A DNA stretch of 64,000 nt. Source: Rhodococcus sp. UNC23MFCrub1.1. GTDB taxonomy: Bacteria > Actinomycetota > Actinomycetes > Mycobacteriales > Mycobacteriaceae. The stretch spans positions 186,001-250,000 of the forward strand of contig NZ_JMLQ01000003.1 in NCBI RefSeq assembly GCF_000686025.1, in the 5' to 3' direction. A program made the translations under genes and the position numbers. The notes under the pieces are model-generated. The model was not told the origin of the DNA. It saw only the letters and a list, made by a program, of their open reading frames with translations, and did no database searches. This document shows, in pieces, positions 1 to 7,679 of this stretch; within the stretch, counting starts at the first letter, position 1, and the number at the start of each line of letters is the position of its first letter.

Positions 1-674
1 TGTCCGCCGGCGACTGGTTCATGGACTACCGCAACGCGGACGGGTCCATCGCGGAGATGTGCGGCAACGGTGTCCGGGTGTTCTCCCATTACGTTCGTGC
101 GGCCGGTCTCGTGGACTCGGACGAGTTCGTCGTCGGATCGCGCGCCGGCGGAAAACCGGTCACCGTGCACTCGCACGACGCCACCGACGCCGTGGTCACC
201 GTCGAGATGGGCACCCCGCAGGTCTTCGAGACCTCCGACACCGAGGTCGACGGCAGGTCCTTCACGGGCATCGGCGTCGACGTCGGCAATCCGCACCTGG
301 CCTGCGTGTCCGCCGATCTCGATGCGGAGACCCTCGGCGACCTCGACCTCACGGCGCAACCCACCTTCGACGGTGCGGTGTACCCGCACGGGGTCAACAT
401 CGAGTTCGTCACCGTGCCGAAGGACGGTGCGGTGAGCATGCGTGTCCACGAGCGCGGCGTGGGGGAGACCAGATCGTGTGGCACGGGCATCGTCGCCGCC
501 GCGGTCGCGGCCCTGCGCTTCGACGGGTCCGGCGACGGCGAGCTGGCCGTCCACGTTCCCGGTGGTGTCGTGTCGGTGCGCGTGTCGAACGGTTCCGCGT
601 CGATGCGGGGGCCGTCGGTGCTGGTGGCGTCGGGGGAGCTGTCGGACGCCTGGTGGGCGGGGCTGGAAGCGTGA
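1..674 (+). CDS. dapF: Diaminopimelate epimerase, 5' truncated
   Basis: This enzyme interconverts LL- and meso-diaminopimelate, the last step before peptidoglycan cross-linker and lysine. The visible part, in frame from base 3, has both catalytic cysteine motifs of the family: AEMCGNGVR near the start and ETRSCGTGI near residue 155 of the visible segment. The N-terminal part, roughly a quarter of the protein, lies before the window. The same-strand gene hflX follows after about 85 bases, an order also seen in mycobacteria (from memory). Identity is secure; only the start is missing. Confidence 0.95.
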   Translation, partial: SAGDWFMDYRNADGSIAEMCGNGVRVFSHYVRAAGLVDSDEFVVGSRAGGKPVTVHSHDATDAVVTVEMGTPQVFETSDTEVDGRSFTGIGVDVGNPHLACVSADLDAETLGDLDLTAQPTFDGAVYPHGVNIEFVTVPKDGAVSMRVHERGVGETRSCGTGIVAAAVAALRFDGSGDGELAVHVPGGVVSVRVSNGSASMRGPSVLVASGELSDAWWAGLEA

Positions 675-758
675 CGGCCGGGGTGCGGGTATTCCCCGCG
701 ACACGGTTGCGTAAATGACAGTGCACGTCAGGACGTTCTCGTGGATCATGGGTCTCGT

Positions 759-2222
759 ATGACGACAACGAATGCAGCGGCCGACAGGGCCGACACGACA
801 GGTTCCTCCCACAGCGACGGGTTCGAGCAGGACGCCGAGTGGTCCACCGGCGACATGCAGCTCGACGATCGCAGCGCACTGCGCCGTGTGGCCGGACTCT
901 CCACCGAGCTCACCGATGTCACCGAGGTCGAGTACCGCCAGTTGCGGCTCGAGCGCGTGGTGCTCGTCGGTGTCTGGACCAGCGGTTCCGCCGAGGAGGC
1001 GGAGTCCAGCATGACCGAACTCGCGGCTCTGGCCGAGACGGCGGGTTCCGAGGTGCTCGAAGGGCTGGTGCAGCGTCGCGACCGACCCGACGCCTCGACC
1101 TACATCGGCTCCGGCAAGGCGAAGGAACTGCGCGAGGTGGTCATCGCGACCGGCGCGGACACCGTCGTGTGCGACGGTGAACTCACGCCTGCGCAGCTGA
1201 CGGCACTGGAGAAGATCGTGAAGGTGAAGGTCATCGACCGCACCGCGCTGATCCTCGACATCTTCGCTCAGCATGCCTCCTCCCGCGAGGGCAAGGCGCA
1301 GGTCGCCCTGGCGCAGATGGAGTATATGCTTCCGCGTCTGCGCGGCTGGGGTGAGTCCATGTCGCGTCAGGCGGGTGGCCGCGCCGGCAGCAACGGCGGT
1401 GTGGGCCTGCGTGGTCCCGGTGAGACGAAGATCGAGACCGATCGTCGTCGCATTCGCGAGCGCATGGCGAAGCTACGTCGCGAGATCCGGGGCATGAAGC
1501 AGGCCCGCGACACCAAACGTGAGCGCCGGCTGCAGGGCAACGTGCCGTCCATCGCCATCGTCGGCTACACCAACGCGGGGAAGTCGTCGCTGCTCAACGC
1601 GTTGACCGGATCCGGTGTGCTGGTGCAGAACGCACTGTTCGCGACCCTGGATCCGACCACGCGCAAGGCGACGCTCGAGGACGGCCGCGAGTGCGTGCTC
1701 ACCGACACCGTCGGCTTCGTCCGCCACCTGCCGACCCAGCTGGTCGAGGCGTTCCGCTCCACGCTCGAGGAGGTGACGGACGCCGATCTGCTGCTGCACG
1801 TGGTGGACGGGTCCGACCCGCTCCCCATCGGGCAGATCGAGGCGGTCCGCGAGGTCATCGTCTCGGTGGTGCGCGAGCAGAACGCCGCGGCGCCCGAGGA
1901 ACTGATCGTGGTCAACAAGATCGACGCCGCGGATCCCGTCACGCTGACGCAGCTGCGGGGCCTGCTGCCGGGTGCGGTCTTCGTGTCCGCGAAGACCGGT
2001 GAGGGCATCGAGGAGCTGCGGACACGACTCGGCGAGCTGGTCCGCCCGCCCGAGGTGTCGGTCAGCGTCCTGCTGCCCTACGACCGCGGCGACCTGGTGT
2101 CGCGCATCCATGCGGACGGACGGATCTCGAGCACGAGTCACGAGAGCGGCGGTACGCGCATCGACGCGACCGTGCCGACGGCGCTGGCCTCGATACTCAC
2201 GCGATACGCCCACAGCGCGTGA
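759..2222 (+). CDS. hflX: Ribosome-associated GTPase HflX
   Basis: HflX is a GTPase that binds the 50S subunit and splits stalled or hibernating ribosomes. The protein has the HflX N-terminal domain, then the Gly-rich linker (GRAGSNGGVGLRGPGETKIE) and a G domain with P-loop GYTNAGKSS, a G3-type DTVGF and G4 NKID. From the ATG at 759 it is 487 residues, normal for actinobacterial HflX. An in-frame GTG at 741 would add six residues but has no better ribosome-binding site. The stop codon overlaps the next gene's GTG in the sequence GTGA, which suggests translational coupling. Confidence 0.95.
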   Translation: MTTTNAAADRADTTGSSHSDGFEQDAEWSTGDMQLDDRSALRRVAGLSTELTDVTEVEYRQLRLERVVLVGVWTSGSAEEAESSMTELAALAETAGSEVLEGLVQRRDRPDASTYIGSGKAKELREVVIATGADTVVCDGELTPAQLTALEKIVKVKVIDRTALILDIFAQHASSREGKAQVALAQMEYMLPRLRGWGESMSRQAGGRAGSNGGVGLRGPGETKIETDRRRIRERMAKLRREIRGMKQARDTKRERRLQGNVPSIAIVGYTNAGKSSLLNALTGSGVLVQNALFATLDPTTRKATLEDGRECVLTDTVGFVRHLPTQLVEAFRSTLEEVTDADLLLHVVDGSDPLPIGQIEAVREVIVSVVREQNAAAPEELIVVNKIDAADPVTLTQLRGLLPGAVFVSAKTGEGIEELRTRLGELVRPPEVSVSVLLPYDRGDLVSRIHADGRISSTSHESGGTRIDATVPTALASILTRYAHSA

Positions 2223-3265
2223 GCCGTCGGTTCGCGCCGGTGCTCGGCGCTGCCGTGGTGGCGCTCGTGGCAGCGTCTCCCGCGGCGGCGCAGACCGAGG
2301 CACCGGATGCGGAGCCGTACTGTGTGCCGACCGATCCGGGACTGTCCGAACTCTCGGGTATGACGGTGCTCGACGGGACGGTGTACGCGATCGGGGACAG
2401 CGGCGCCGACGACCGTGTCGCGCGCCTCGACTCCGAGTGTGCTGTCGCGGAGTGGCTTCCGAATCCGGTGGATCCGTACGACGTCGAGGATCTCTCGTCG
2501 TTCGAGGGGTCGTTGTGGCTCGCGGACATCGGCGACAACGACCGTCGACGCGACGCCGTGGCCCTCACCCGGATGGATCCTGCGGCCGGTGGTGCCGGTG
2601 AACTGCACCGGCTCACCTATCCCGACGGTGCGCACGATGCCGAAGCACTCCTCATCGGGCCCGACGGCCGTCCCGTCGTCGTCACGAAGGACGGTCTCGG
2701 AACCGGTGCCGTGTACACCGCGGACACGTCGGTGTCCGATCTCCCGAGTCCCGGTCCCACCCCGCTGCGCCGCGTGGCCGACTTCGCGCCGTCCGCGACG
2801 ACCACACCCGGGGGTCCGCCGCTGCTCGACGGCAGTCGCCTGGTCACCGGCGGCGCCGTGAGCGCCGACGGGTCCATCGCTGCCGTGCGCACCTACACCG
2901 ATCTGTACATGTGGTCCGTGCGGGACGGTGACGTGGCCGCGGCCTTCGCGTCGGCCCCTGCCCGCGTCGTCGCGCTCCCGCCGCAGCCGCAGGGCGAGTC
3001 GATCGCCTTCACCTCGGACGACGAGGTGCTGCTCGGGTCCGAGCAGGGTGTGGACACGGCCGCAGCCCTTCCCGCCGTCCTCGTCCTGCGCGATGTGGCA
3101 CCCTCCGCCGAGGCCGGCCCGGAGGCCACCGAGACCGCGGACTCCGAAGCACCCGCCGAGCCCTCCGGGTCCATCCTCGTTCCGTTGATCGCCGCCGCGG
3201 CGTCGGTCGGTGTGGTCGTGGTGCTCACCCTGTTCTTCGTGCGTCGACTGTTCCGGTCGCGGTAG
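2219..3265 (+). CDS. Secreted, membrane-anchored beta-propeller-like protein
   Basis: A 348-residue protein of unknown function. The N-terminus is a clear Sec signal peptide (RR, then a hydrophobic stretch ending in ASPAAAQ). The body has repeating short segments such as LSGMTVLDGTVYAIGDSG and DVEDLSSFEGSLWLADIGDND, which look like blades of a beta-propeller. A Ser/Pro/Glu-rich stretch leads to one C-terminal membrane helix (about residues 318-340) ending in RRLFRSR. The expected topology is an extracellular domain anchored at the C-terminus. The GTG start overlaps the hflX stop by 4 bases, so the two are probably co-transcribed. No catalytic motif was recognised. Confidence 0.8.
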   Translation: MSRRFAPVLGAAVVALVAASPAAAQTEAPDAEPYCVPTDPGLSELSGMTVLDGTVYAIGDSGADDRVARLDSECAVAEWLPNPVDPYDVEDLSSFEGSLWLADIGDNDRRRDAVALTRMDPAAGGAGELHRLTYPDGAHDAEALLIGPDGRPVVVTKDGLGTGAVYTADTSVSDLPSPGPTPLRRVADFAPSATTTPGGPPLLDGSRLVTGGAVSADGSIAAVRTYTDLYMWSVRDGDVAAAFASAPARVVALPPQPQGESIAFTSDDEVLLGSEQGVDTAAALPAVLVLRDVAPSAEAGPEATETADSEAPAEPSGSILVPLIAAAASVGVVVVLTLFFVRRLFRSR

Positions 3266-3281
3266 ACACAGAAGCACACAT

Positions 3282-3316
3282 GACGACGGCCCCCACGGTG
3301 TGTGGGGGCCGTCGTC
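3282..3316. terminator. Bidirectional hairpin terminator
   Basis: Perfect 15-bp inverted repeat (GACGACGGCCCCCAC, loop GGTGT, GTGGGGGCCGTCGTC) between two convergent genes, the secreted protein on the plus strand and ptsH on the minus strand. There is no clear U tract, which is common for actinobacterial terminators. Confidence 0.8.
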
Positions 3317-3330
3317 GTCTGTGCGGAAGA

Positions 3331-3588
3331 TCAGGCGTCGAGGTCCGACGCGACCAGTGCGGCGACCTTGTCGAGCGTGGCCTGATCGTCGCTGGTGATC
3401 GTGACCTCGGTGCCCTTGGTGGCCCCCAGCGTCATGATCATGAGCGCGGAGCCGCCGTCGACGGCCTCTTCGCCCTCCACCTCGAGGGTGACGTCGACGC
3501 CGGAGTCGGCGACCGCCTCGGCGATGACGGCGGCGGGACGGGCGTGCAGGCCGATGGCGGATCCGACCGTGACCGTGGTGCTGGGCAT
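3331..3588 (-). CDS. ptsH: Phosphocarrier protein HPr
   Basis: HPr carries phosphate from Enzyme I to the sugar-specific EIIA domain. The 85-residue length is typical. The active-site motif GLHARPAA is present, with His15 as the phosphorylated residue. The regulatory serine region expected near residue 46 reads GGSALMIMTLGA, so a serine is present, but HPr kinase is generally absent from actinobacteria. It lies downstream of fruA on the same strand, consistent with a fructose PTS operon (fruR-fruK-fruA-ptsH), and ends at the hairpin terminator at 3282-3316. Confidence 0.95.
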   Translation of the reverse strand: MPSTTVTVGSAIGLHARPAAVIAEAVADSGVDVTLEVEGEEAVDGGSALMIMTLGATKGTEVTITSDDQATLDKVAALVASDLDA

Positions 3589-3661
3589 CGTGGTGATCTC
3601 CTTCTTCGTCAGGTGAGTGCTGGTGTCGATACTGCCAGCTGTGGGGGTGGTGACGTGGGTG

Positions 3662-5701
3662 TCAGGCTGCGACGGCGACGGGTTCGTCGACGATCTCCGC
3701 AGGCTTCTTGCCGGCGAACTGCTTGGCCGCGGTGATGAGCGCCGCGGAGACCACGGTGCCGATCGCCAGAGCCAGCAGGAACAGGAAGAAGTTGTTCATC
3801 GCGAAGAACACCAGCAGTCCGCCGTGGGGCGCGCTGAGCGTCGTCCCGAAGGACATGATCAGGGCGCCGGTCACAGCGCCGCCGGCCATCATCGAGGGGA
3901 TGACGCGCAGCGGGTCGGTCGCGGCGAACGGGATCGCACCCTCGGAGATGAACGCAGCTCCGAGAAGCCATGCAGCCTTGCCGTTCTCGCGCTCTGCCTC
4001 GCTGTAGAGCTTCGGTCGCAGAGTCGACGAGAGTGCCATGGCGAGCGGGGGAACCATACCGGCAGCCATGACGGCGGCCATGATGCGCAGCGATGCCTCG
4101 TTGTCGACGCTGAGCCCGGCGGTGGCGAAGGCGTAGGCGGCCTTGTTCACCGGTCCACCGAGGTCGAAGCACATCATGAGGCCCAGGATGATGCCGAGGA
4201 TGATGACCGACGAGCCCGAGAGGCCGTTGAGGAAGTTGGTCAGGCCGGTGGTGATGGCAGCGAGCGGGCGACCCAGCACGAGGAACATCAGACCGCCGAC
4301 GACGAGGGTCGCTCCCAGCGGGATGATGACGACGGGCATCAGGCCACGCAGCCACGGCGGCACCGCGATCCGGCTGATCCACAGCGCCACGAAGCCGGCG
4401 ATGAGGCCACCGACGAGGCCACCGATGAAGCCGGCACCGACGAACAGGGCCACCGCACCGGCGGTGAAGCCGGGTGCCAGACCGGGACGGTCCGCAATGG
4501 CGAAGGCGATGTAACCGGACAGAGCCGGGACGAGGAAGCCGAAGGCCAGGCCGCCGAGCTGGAACAGCACCGCACCGATGAAGATGCGGAGCCCGCCGTC
4601 GGGCAGGTTGGTGAGGCTGTTGTTGGTCATGATGTCCTCGGCGACACCCTTGATCTCGTATCCACCGAGAAGGAAGCCGAGGGCGATGAGGAGTCCACCG
4701 GCCGCGACGAACGGGATCATGTAACTGACACCGGTCAGGAGGATCTGGCGCAACCGCGTGCCCCAGCCGAGTCCACCGGCAGCGGCGGCAGCGGACGCTC
4801 CCGGTGCGGTACCGGAGACGCGTGCGGCGTTCGGGTCACCGCCGGCGCGCAGAGCCTCGGCAACCATCTTGTCGGGCTCGTTGATCGCGCGCTTGACGCC
4901 GGACTCGATGACAGGCTTGCCCGCGAAGCGCTCGCGGCCCTTGACGCCCACGTCGGTGGCGAAGATGACGGCCTCGGCCGACGCGATGAGAGCCGGGTCC
5001 AGTGCCGTGGAGCCGCTCGAGCCCTGCGTCTCGACGTGCACGGTGACGCCCGCACGGTCGCCGGCGTCCTTGAGGGAGTCGGCAGCCATGTAGGTGTGGG
5101 CGATGCCGGTGGGGCACGCGGTGATGGCGACGATGTGCTTGGCAGCGTCCGCCGTGGCGGTCGGAGCGGGAGGAGCGGTCTTCGTGGTGGTGACGGGAGT
5201 CGCAGCGGCCTTCGGAGCTTTCGGGGCCAGGACACCCTCGACCAGTGCGACGACGTCGGCGGGGGTGGCGGCCTCGCGCAGCGACGTCACGAACGCGGGC
5301 TTGACCAGCGCGCGAGCGAGCGAGGACAGCAGCTTCATGTGCTCCGCGCCTGCGCCGTCCGGTGCGGCGATGAGGAAGACCAGGTCCGCGTCGCCGTCGG
5401 GTGCGCCGAACTCGACCTTCGGGTTCAGGCGAGCGAATCCGAGCGATGCCGTCGTGACCGCGGCGGAGCGGCAGTGTGGGATCGCGATGCCGCCGGGCAG
5501 GCCGGTGGCCGACTGCGCCTCACGAGCCATTGCGGCGTCGCGCAGGGCGTCGGCATCCGATGCACGGCCCGCGTCGGTGAGGACGCGAGCGAGGCGGGCG
5601 ATGACATCGTCCTTCGTCGAGCCGAGATCGGCGTCGAGCAGGATGAGGTCCTCGGCGATGATGCCGGGCTTGGCATCGTGAGCCGTGGTGGGACTGGACA
5701 T
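3662..5701 (-). CDS. fruA: PTS fructose transporter, EIIABC
   Basis: Membrane permease that imports fructose and phosphorylates it to fructose 1-phosphate. The 679-residue protein holds three domains in order. EIIA covers about residues 5-150, with the phospho-His motif GIAIPHCRS. EIIB covers about 185-280, with the phospho-Cys motif ITACPTGIAHTYMAA. EIIC covers about 320-670, with many membrane helices. The start at 5701 is chosen because GAGGAA lies 7 nt upstream. The open frame continues further 5' but would run into the sequence upstream of fruA and then fruK, and has no motif there. fruK lies 49 bases upstream. Its phosphate comes from HPr and Enzyme I encoded on either side. Confidence 0.95.
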   Translation of the reverse strand: MSSPTTAHDAKPGIIAEDLILLDADLGSTKDDVIARLARVLTDAGRASDADALRDAAMAREAQSATGLPGGIAIPHCRSAAVTTASLGFARLNPKVEFGAPDGDADLVFLIAAPDGAGAEHMKLLSSLARALVKPAFVTSLREAATPADVVALVEGVLAPKAPKAAATPVTTTKTAPPAPTATADAAKHIVAITACPTGIAHTYMAADSLKDAGDRAGVTVHVETQGSSGSTALDPALIASAEAVIFATDVGVKGRERFAGKPVIESGVKRAINEPDKMVAEALRAGGDPNAARVSGTAPGASAAAAAGGLGWGTRLRQILLTGVSYMIPFVAAGGLLIALGFLLGGYEIKGVAEDIMTNNSLTNLPDGGLRIFIGAVLFQLGGLAFGFLVPALSGYIAFAIADRPGLAPGFTAGAVALFVGAGFIGGLVGGLIAGFVALWISRIAVPPWLRGLMPVVIIPLGATLVVGGLMFLVLGRPLAAITTGLTNFLNGLSGSSVIILGIILGLMMCFDLGGPVNKAAYAFATAGLSVDNEASLRIMAAVMAAGMVPPLAMALSSTLRPKLYSEAERENGKAAWLLGAAFISEGAIPFAATDPLRVIPSMMAGGAVTGALIMSFGTTLSAPHGGLLVFFAMNNFFLFLLALAIGTVVSAALITAAKQFAGKKPAEIVDEPVAVAA

Positions 5702-5750
5702 GTCGTTTCCTCTGGGAGTGGAGTGGAGCTGGGGGATCAGGACTGGGGTT

Positions 5751-6734
5751 TCAGGACTGGGGTACGGCGGGTGACGAGTCGAGGGTGTGGACGGGGACGG
5801 CAGTGACGTCGACGTCGGACGGCGTCGGCAACCGGGTGCCCGGTAGGGCGGCGGCTGCGGATCCGTAGGCGACGGCCCGGGCGAGTCGACCGGCACCGTC
5901 CTCGCCGTCGAGATCGGCCAGGATGTATCCGGCCAACGACGAGTCGCCCGCGCCGACGGTGCTTCGCGGGGTGATCGGGGGAGGGGTGGCGAACCACGAC
6001 CCTGTCGCGGTGACCAGGACGGCCCCGGACCCACCGAGTGTCGCCAGGACGGCAGCCACTCCGCGGTCGACGAGAACGCGCGCGGCCTCGACCGTGGGAT
6101 ACGGGTCACCCTGTGCGGCACTGGCTTCGAGCATGGCGCCGTCGTGGCCGGTGAGGTGCGCGAGTTCTTCCGCGTTCGGCTTGATCAGATCGGGTGCCGT
6201 CGCCGGGAAGCCGGCGGCGAGTGCCGAGAGCGGATCGTCGGAGGTGTCCACCGCGACCTTGGCCGACACCTCGTGCAGCGCGGTGACGAGGCGGCCGTAC
6301 CAGGTGGCGTCGATTCCGGGCGGGATCGATCCGGACAGGACGACCCAGTCGGCGCGCTGCGCGAGTTCCAGGACGGACGCCATCAGGGCGTCGACCGTCT
6401 CGGGCGCGAGTCCGGCCCCGGGCTCGTTGATCTTGGTCGTCGTGCCGTCGGACTCGCTGATGGTCAGGTTCGTGCGCGCGACACCCGACGTGGGTACGGC
6501 GTGGTACCGGACTCCGAGGGTGCCGAGCGCGCTGAGCAGCGGATCGGAACCGCTGCACGGGAGTACCGCGGTGGCGGTCCGACCGGCGGAGGTGACGACG
6601 CGTGCGACGTTGACCCCCTTGCCGCCGGGCTCCGTCGTGGTCAGTGCGCTGCGATGCACCGATCCGCGCACCAACGGCACGTCGAGGGAGACCGTGCGAT
6701 CCATGCTGGGGTTGGCCGTCAGGGTGAGGATCAT
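5751..6734 (-). CDS. fruK: 1-phosphofructokinase
   Basis: Phosphorylates the fructose 1-phosphate made by FruA to fructose 1,6-bisphosphate, feeding glycolysis. The 327-residue protein belongs to the PfkB family. It starts with MILTLTANPSMDRTV, has the early glycine motif PGGKGVNVAR, and has a C-terminal PfkB signature around STVGAGDSSLAGY that contains the catalytic Asp. The start overlaps the stop of the DeoR-type regulator by 4 bases (ATGA), so the two are translationally coupled. This is the standard fruR-fruK-fruA order. Confidence 0.95.
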   Translation of the reverse strand: MILTLTANPSMDRTVSLDVPLVRGSVHRSALTTTEPGGKGVNVARVVTSAGRTATAVLPCSGSDPLLSALGTLGVRYHAVPTSGVARTNLTISESDGTTTKINEPGAGLAPETVDALMASVLELAQRADWVVLSGSIPPGIDATWYGRLVTALHEVSAKVAVDTSDDPLSALAAGFPATAPDLIKPNAEELAHLTGHDGAMLEASAAQGDPYPTVEAARVLVDRGVAAVLATLGGSGAVLVTATGSWFATPPPITPRSTVGAGDSSLAGYILADLDGEDGAGRLARAVAYGSAAAALPGTRLPTPSDVDVTAVPVHTLDSSPAVPQS

Positions 6735-7507
6735 GCGACCACCACCTCCAATCCGTGTTGCTGCAGACGGGTGCAGTCGGTGTCGGTGATGCCGTCGTCG
6801 GTGACGAGGACGTCCACACAGTCGAGTGCGGCGAAGGACATGAAGAACTGCAGGCCGATCTTGGCCGAGTCCGCGACGACGATCACGCGGTCCGCCGCGC
6901 TCACCATCGCGCGCTTGACGGCGGCCTCGTCGGTGTCGGGAGTCGAGAGACCGTGGCCGACGCTGATCGCGTTGGTGCCCATGAACGTCACGTCGACACG
7001 CACGGTCCCGAGCACTCGCAGGGTGTCCTCGCCGACGGTCGCCTGCGTGACACCGCGGACGCGGCCACCGAGCAGGTGGAGATCGAGGGACGGAACCGCG
7101 GCGAGACGCGTCGCGATGGGAAGCGAGTTGGTCACCACCGTCAGATCCGACTCGACGGGGATCAGCGCGGCGAGGCGACCGGTGGTGGTGCCGGCATCGA
7201 GCGCGATGGATCCGCCGGGTGCAGGCAGGTAGGCGAGGGCGGCAGCGGCGATGCGGTCCTTCTCCTTCGCGCGGGTGTGTTCGCGCTCGGCCATCCCTGG
7301 CTCCACCGCGGTGACCGACGTGGCGGGCACTGCGCCACCGTGGACTCGGCGCACGACGCCCATACGGTCGAGCGAGGCCAGGTCACGGCGCACGGTCTCG
7401 GTGGTGACACCGAACGTGTCGGCCAGGTCGGCGACGGAGACGCGACCGCGCTGTCCGATGAGGCCGGCGATGGCGTTCTGCCGCTCTTCCGCGTACATCG
7501 TGTTCAC
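6731..7507 (-). CDS. fruR: DeoR-family regulator of fructose PTS
   Basis: Transcriptional repressor of 258 residues. The N-terminal DeoR helix-turn-helix covers about residues 6-60 (RQNAIAGLIGQRGRVSVADLA, then TFGVTTETVRRDL). The C-terminal part is a sugar-phosphate isomerase-like sensor domain with ALDAGTTTGRLA and VVTNSLPIA, which typically binds fructose phosphates. A second possible start is the Met at 7498 (MYAEERQ). It heads the fruR-fruK-fruA-ptsH cluster and is divergent from ptsI. Three phased repeats just upstream (7526-7555) are its likely autoregulatory operator; that role is inference. Confidence 0.88.
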   Translation of the reverse strand: MNTMYAEERQNAIAGLIGQRGRVSVADLADTFGVTTETVRRDLASLDRMGVVRRVHGGAVPATSVTAVEPGMAEREHTRAKEKDRIAAAALAYLPAPGGSIALDAGTTTGRLAALIPVESDLTVVTNSLPIATRLAAVPSLDLHLLGGRVRGVTQATVGEDTLRVLGTVRVDVTFMGTNAISVGHGLSTPDTDEAAVKRAMVSAADRVIVVADSAKIGLQFFMSFAALDCVDVLVTDDGITDTDCTRLQQHGLEVVVA

Positions 7508-7525
7508 CGCCCCTCCGTCCGATCC

Positions 7526-7555
7526 GTTGTTTCACTGTTGGTTTATGTTGTTTTA
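7526..7555. promoter_or_regulatory. Three helically phased direct repeats, candidate FruR operator
   Basis: GTTGTTTCA at 7526-7534, GTTGGTTTA at 7537-7545 and GTTGTTTTA at 7547-7555 fit GTTGNTTYA and start 11 and 10 bases apart, one DNA turn each. They lie between the fruR start codon and its -10 element, where a bound DeoR-type repressor would block fruR-fruK-fruA transcription. DeoR proteins often bind phased direct repeats. The assignment to FruR is inference. Confidence 0.55.
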
Positions 7556-7579
7556 CGCCCGTCTCTGTTGACATGTCAA
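7550..7579 (-). promoter_or_regulatory. fruR promoter
   Basis: On the minus strand a consensus -35 TTGACA (7579-7574) is followed after 18 nt by a -10-like TAAAAC (7555-7550). The -35 shares the palindrome TTGACATGTCAA with the ptsI promoter on the other strand, so polymerases for the two directions should compete for the site. Confidence 0.6.
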
Positions 7580-7595
7580 GAGGTTCGAGTAATCT
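7568..7595 (+). promoter_or_regulatory. ptsI promoter
   Basis: Perfect -35 TTGACA (7568-7573), 16-nt spacer, then -10 TAATCT (7590-7595). Transcription would begin near 7602, giving a leader of about 78 nt before the ptsI ATG, which has AGGAGG-like sequence ahead of it (GCAGGAGGAAGCAG). Confidence 0.72.
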
Positions 7596-7679
7596 GAGTC
7601 ACAAGAGCCATCGCGGGAGACGCGATGCACAGCGGGTAGGCGAGATGCCCCCGCACCACCGCGCAGCAGGAGGAAGCAG

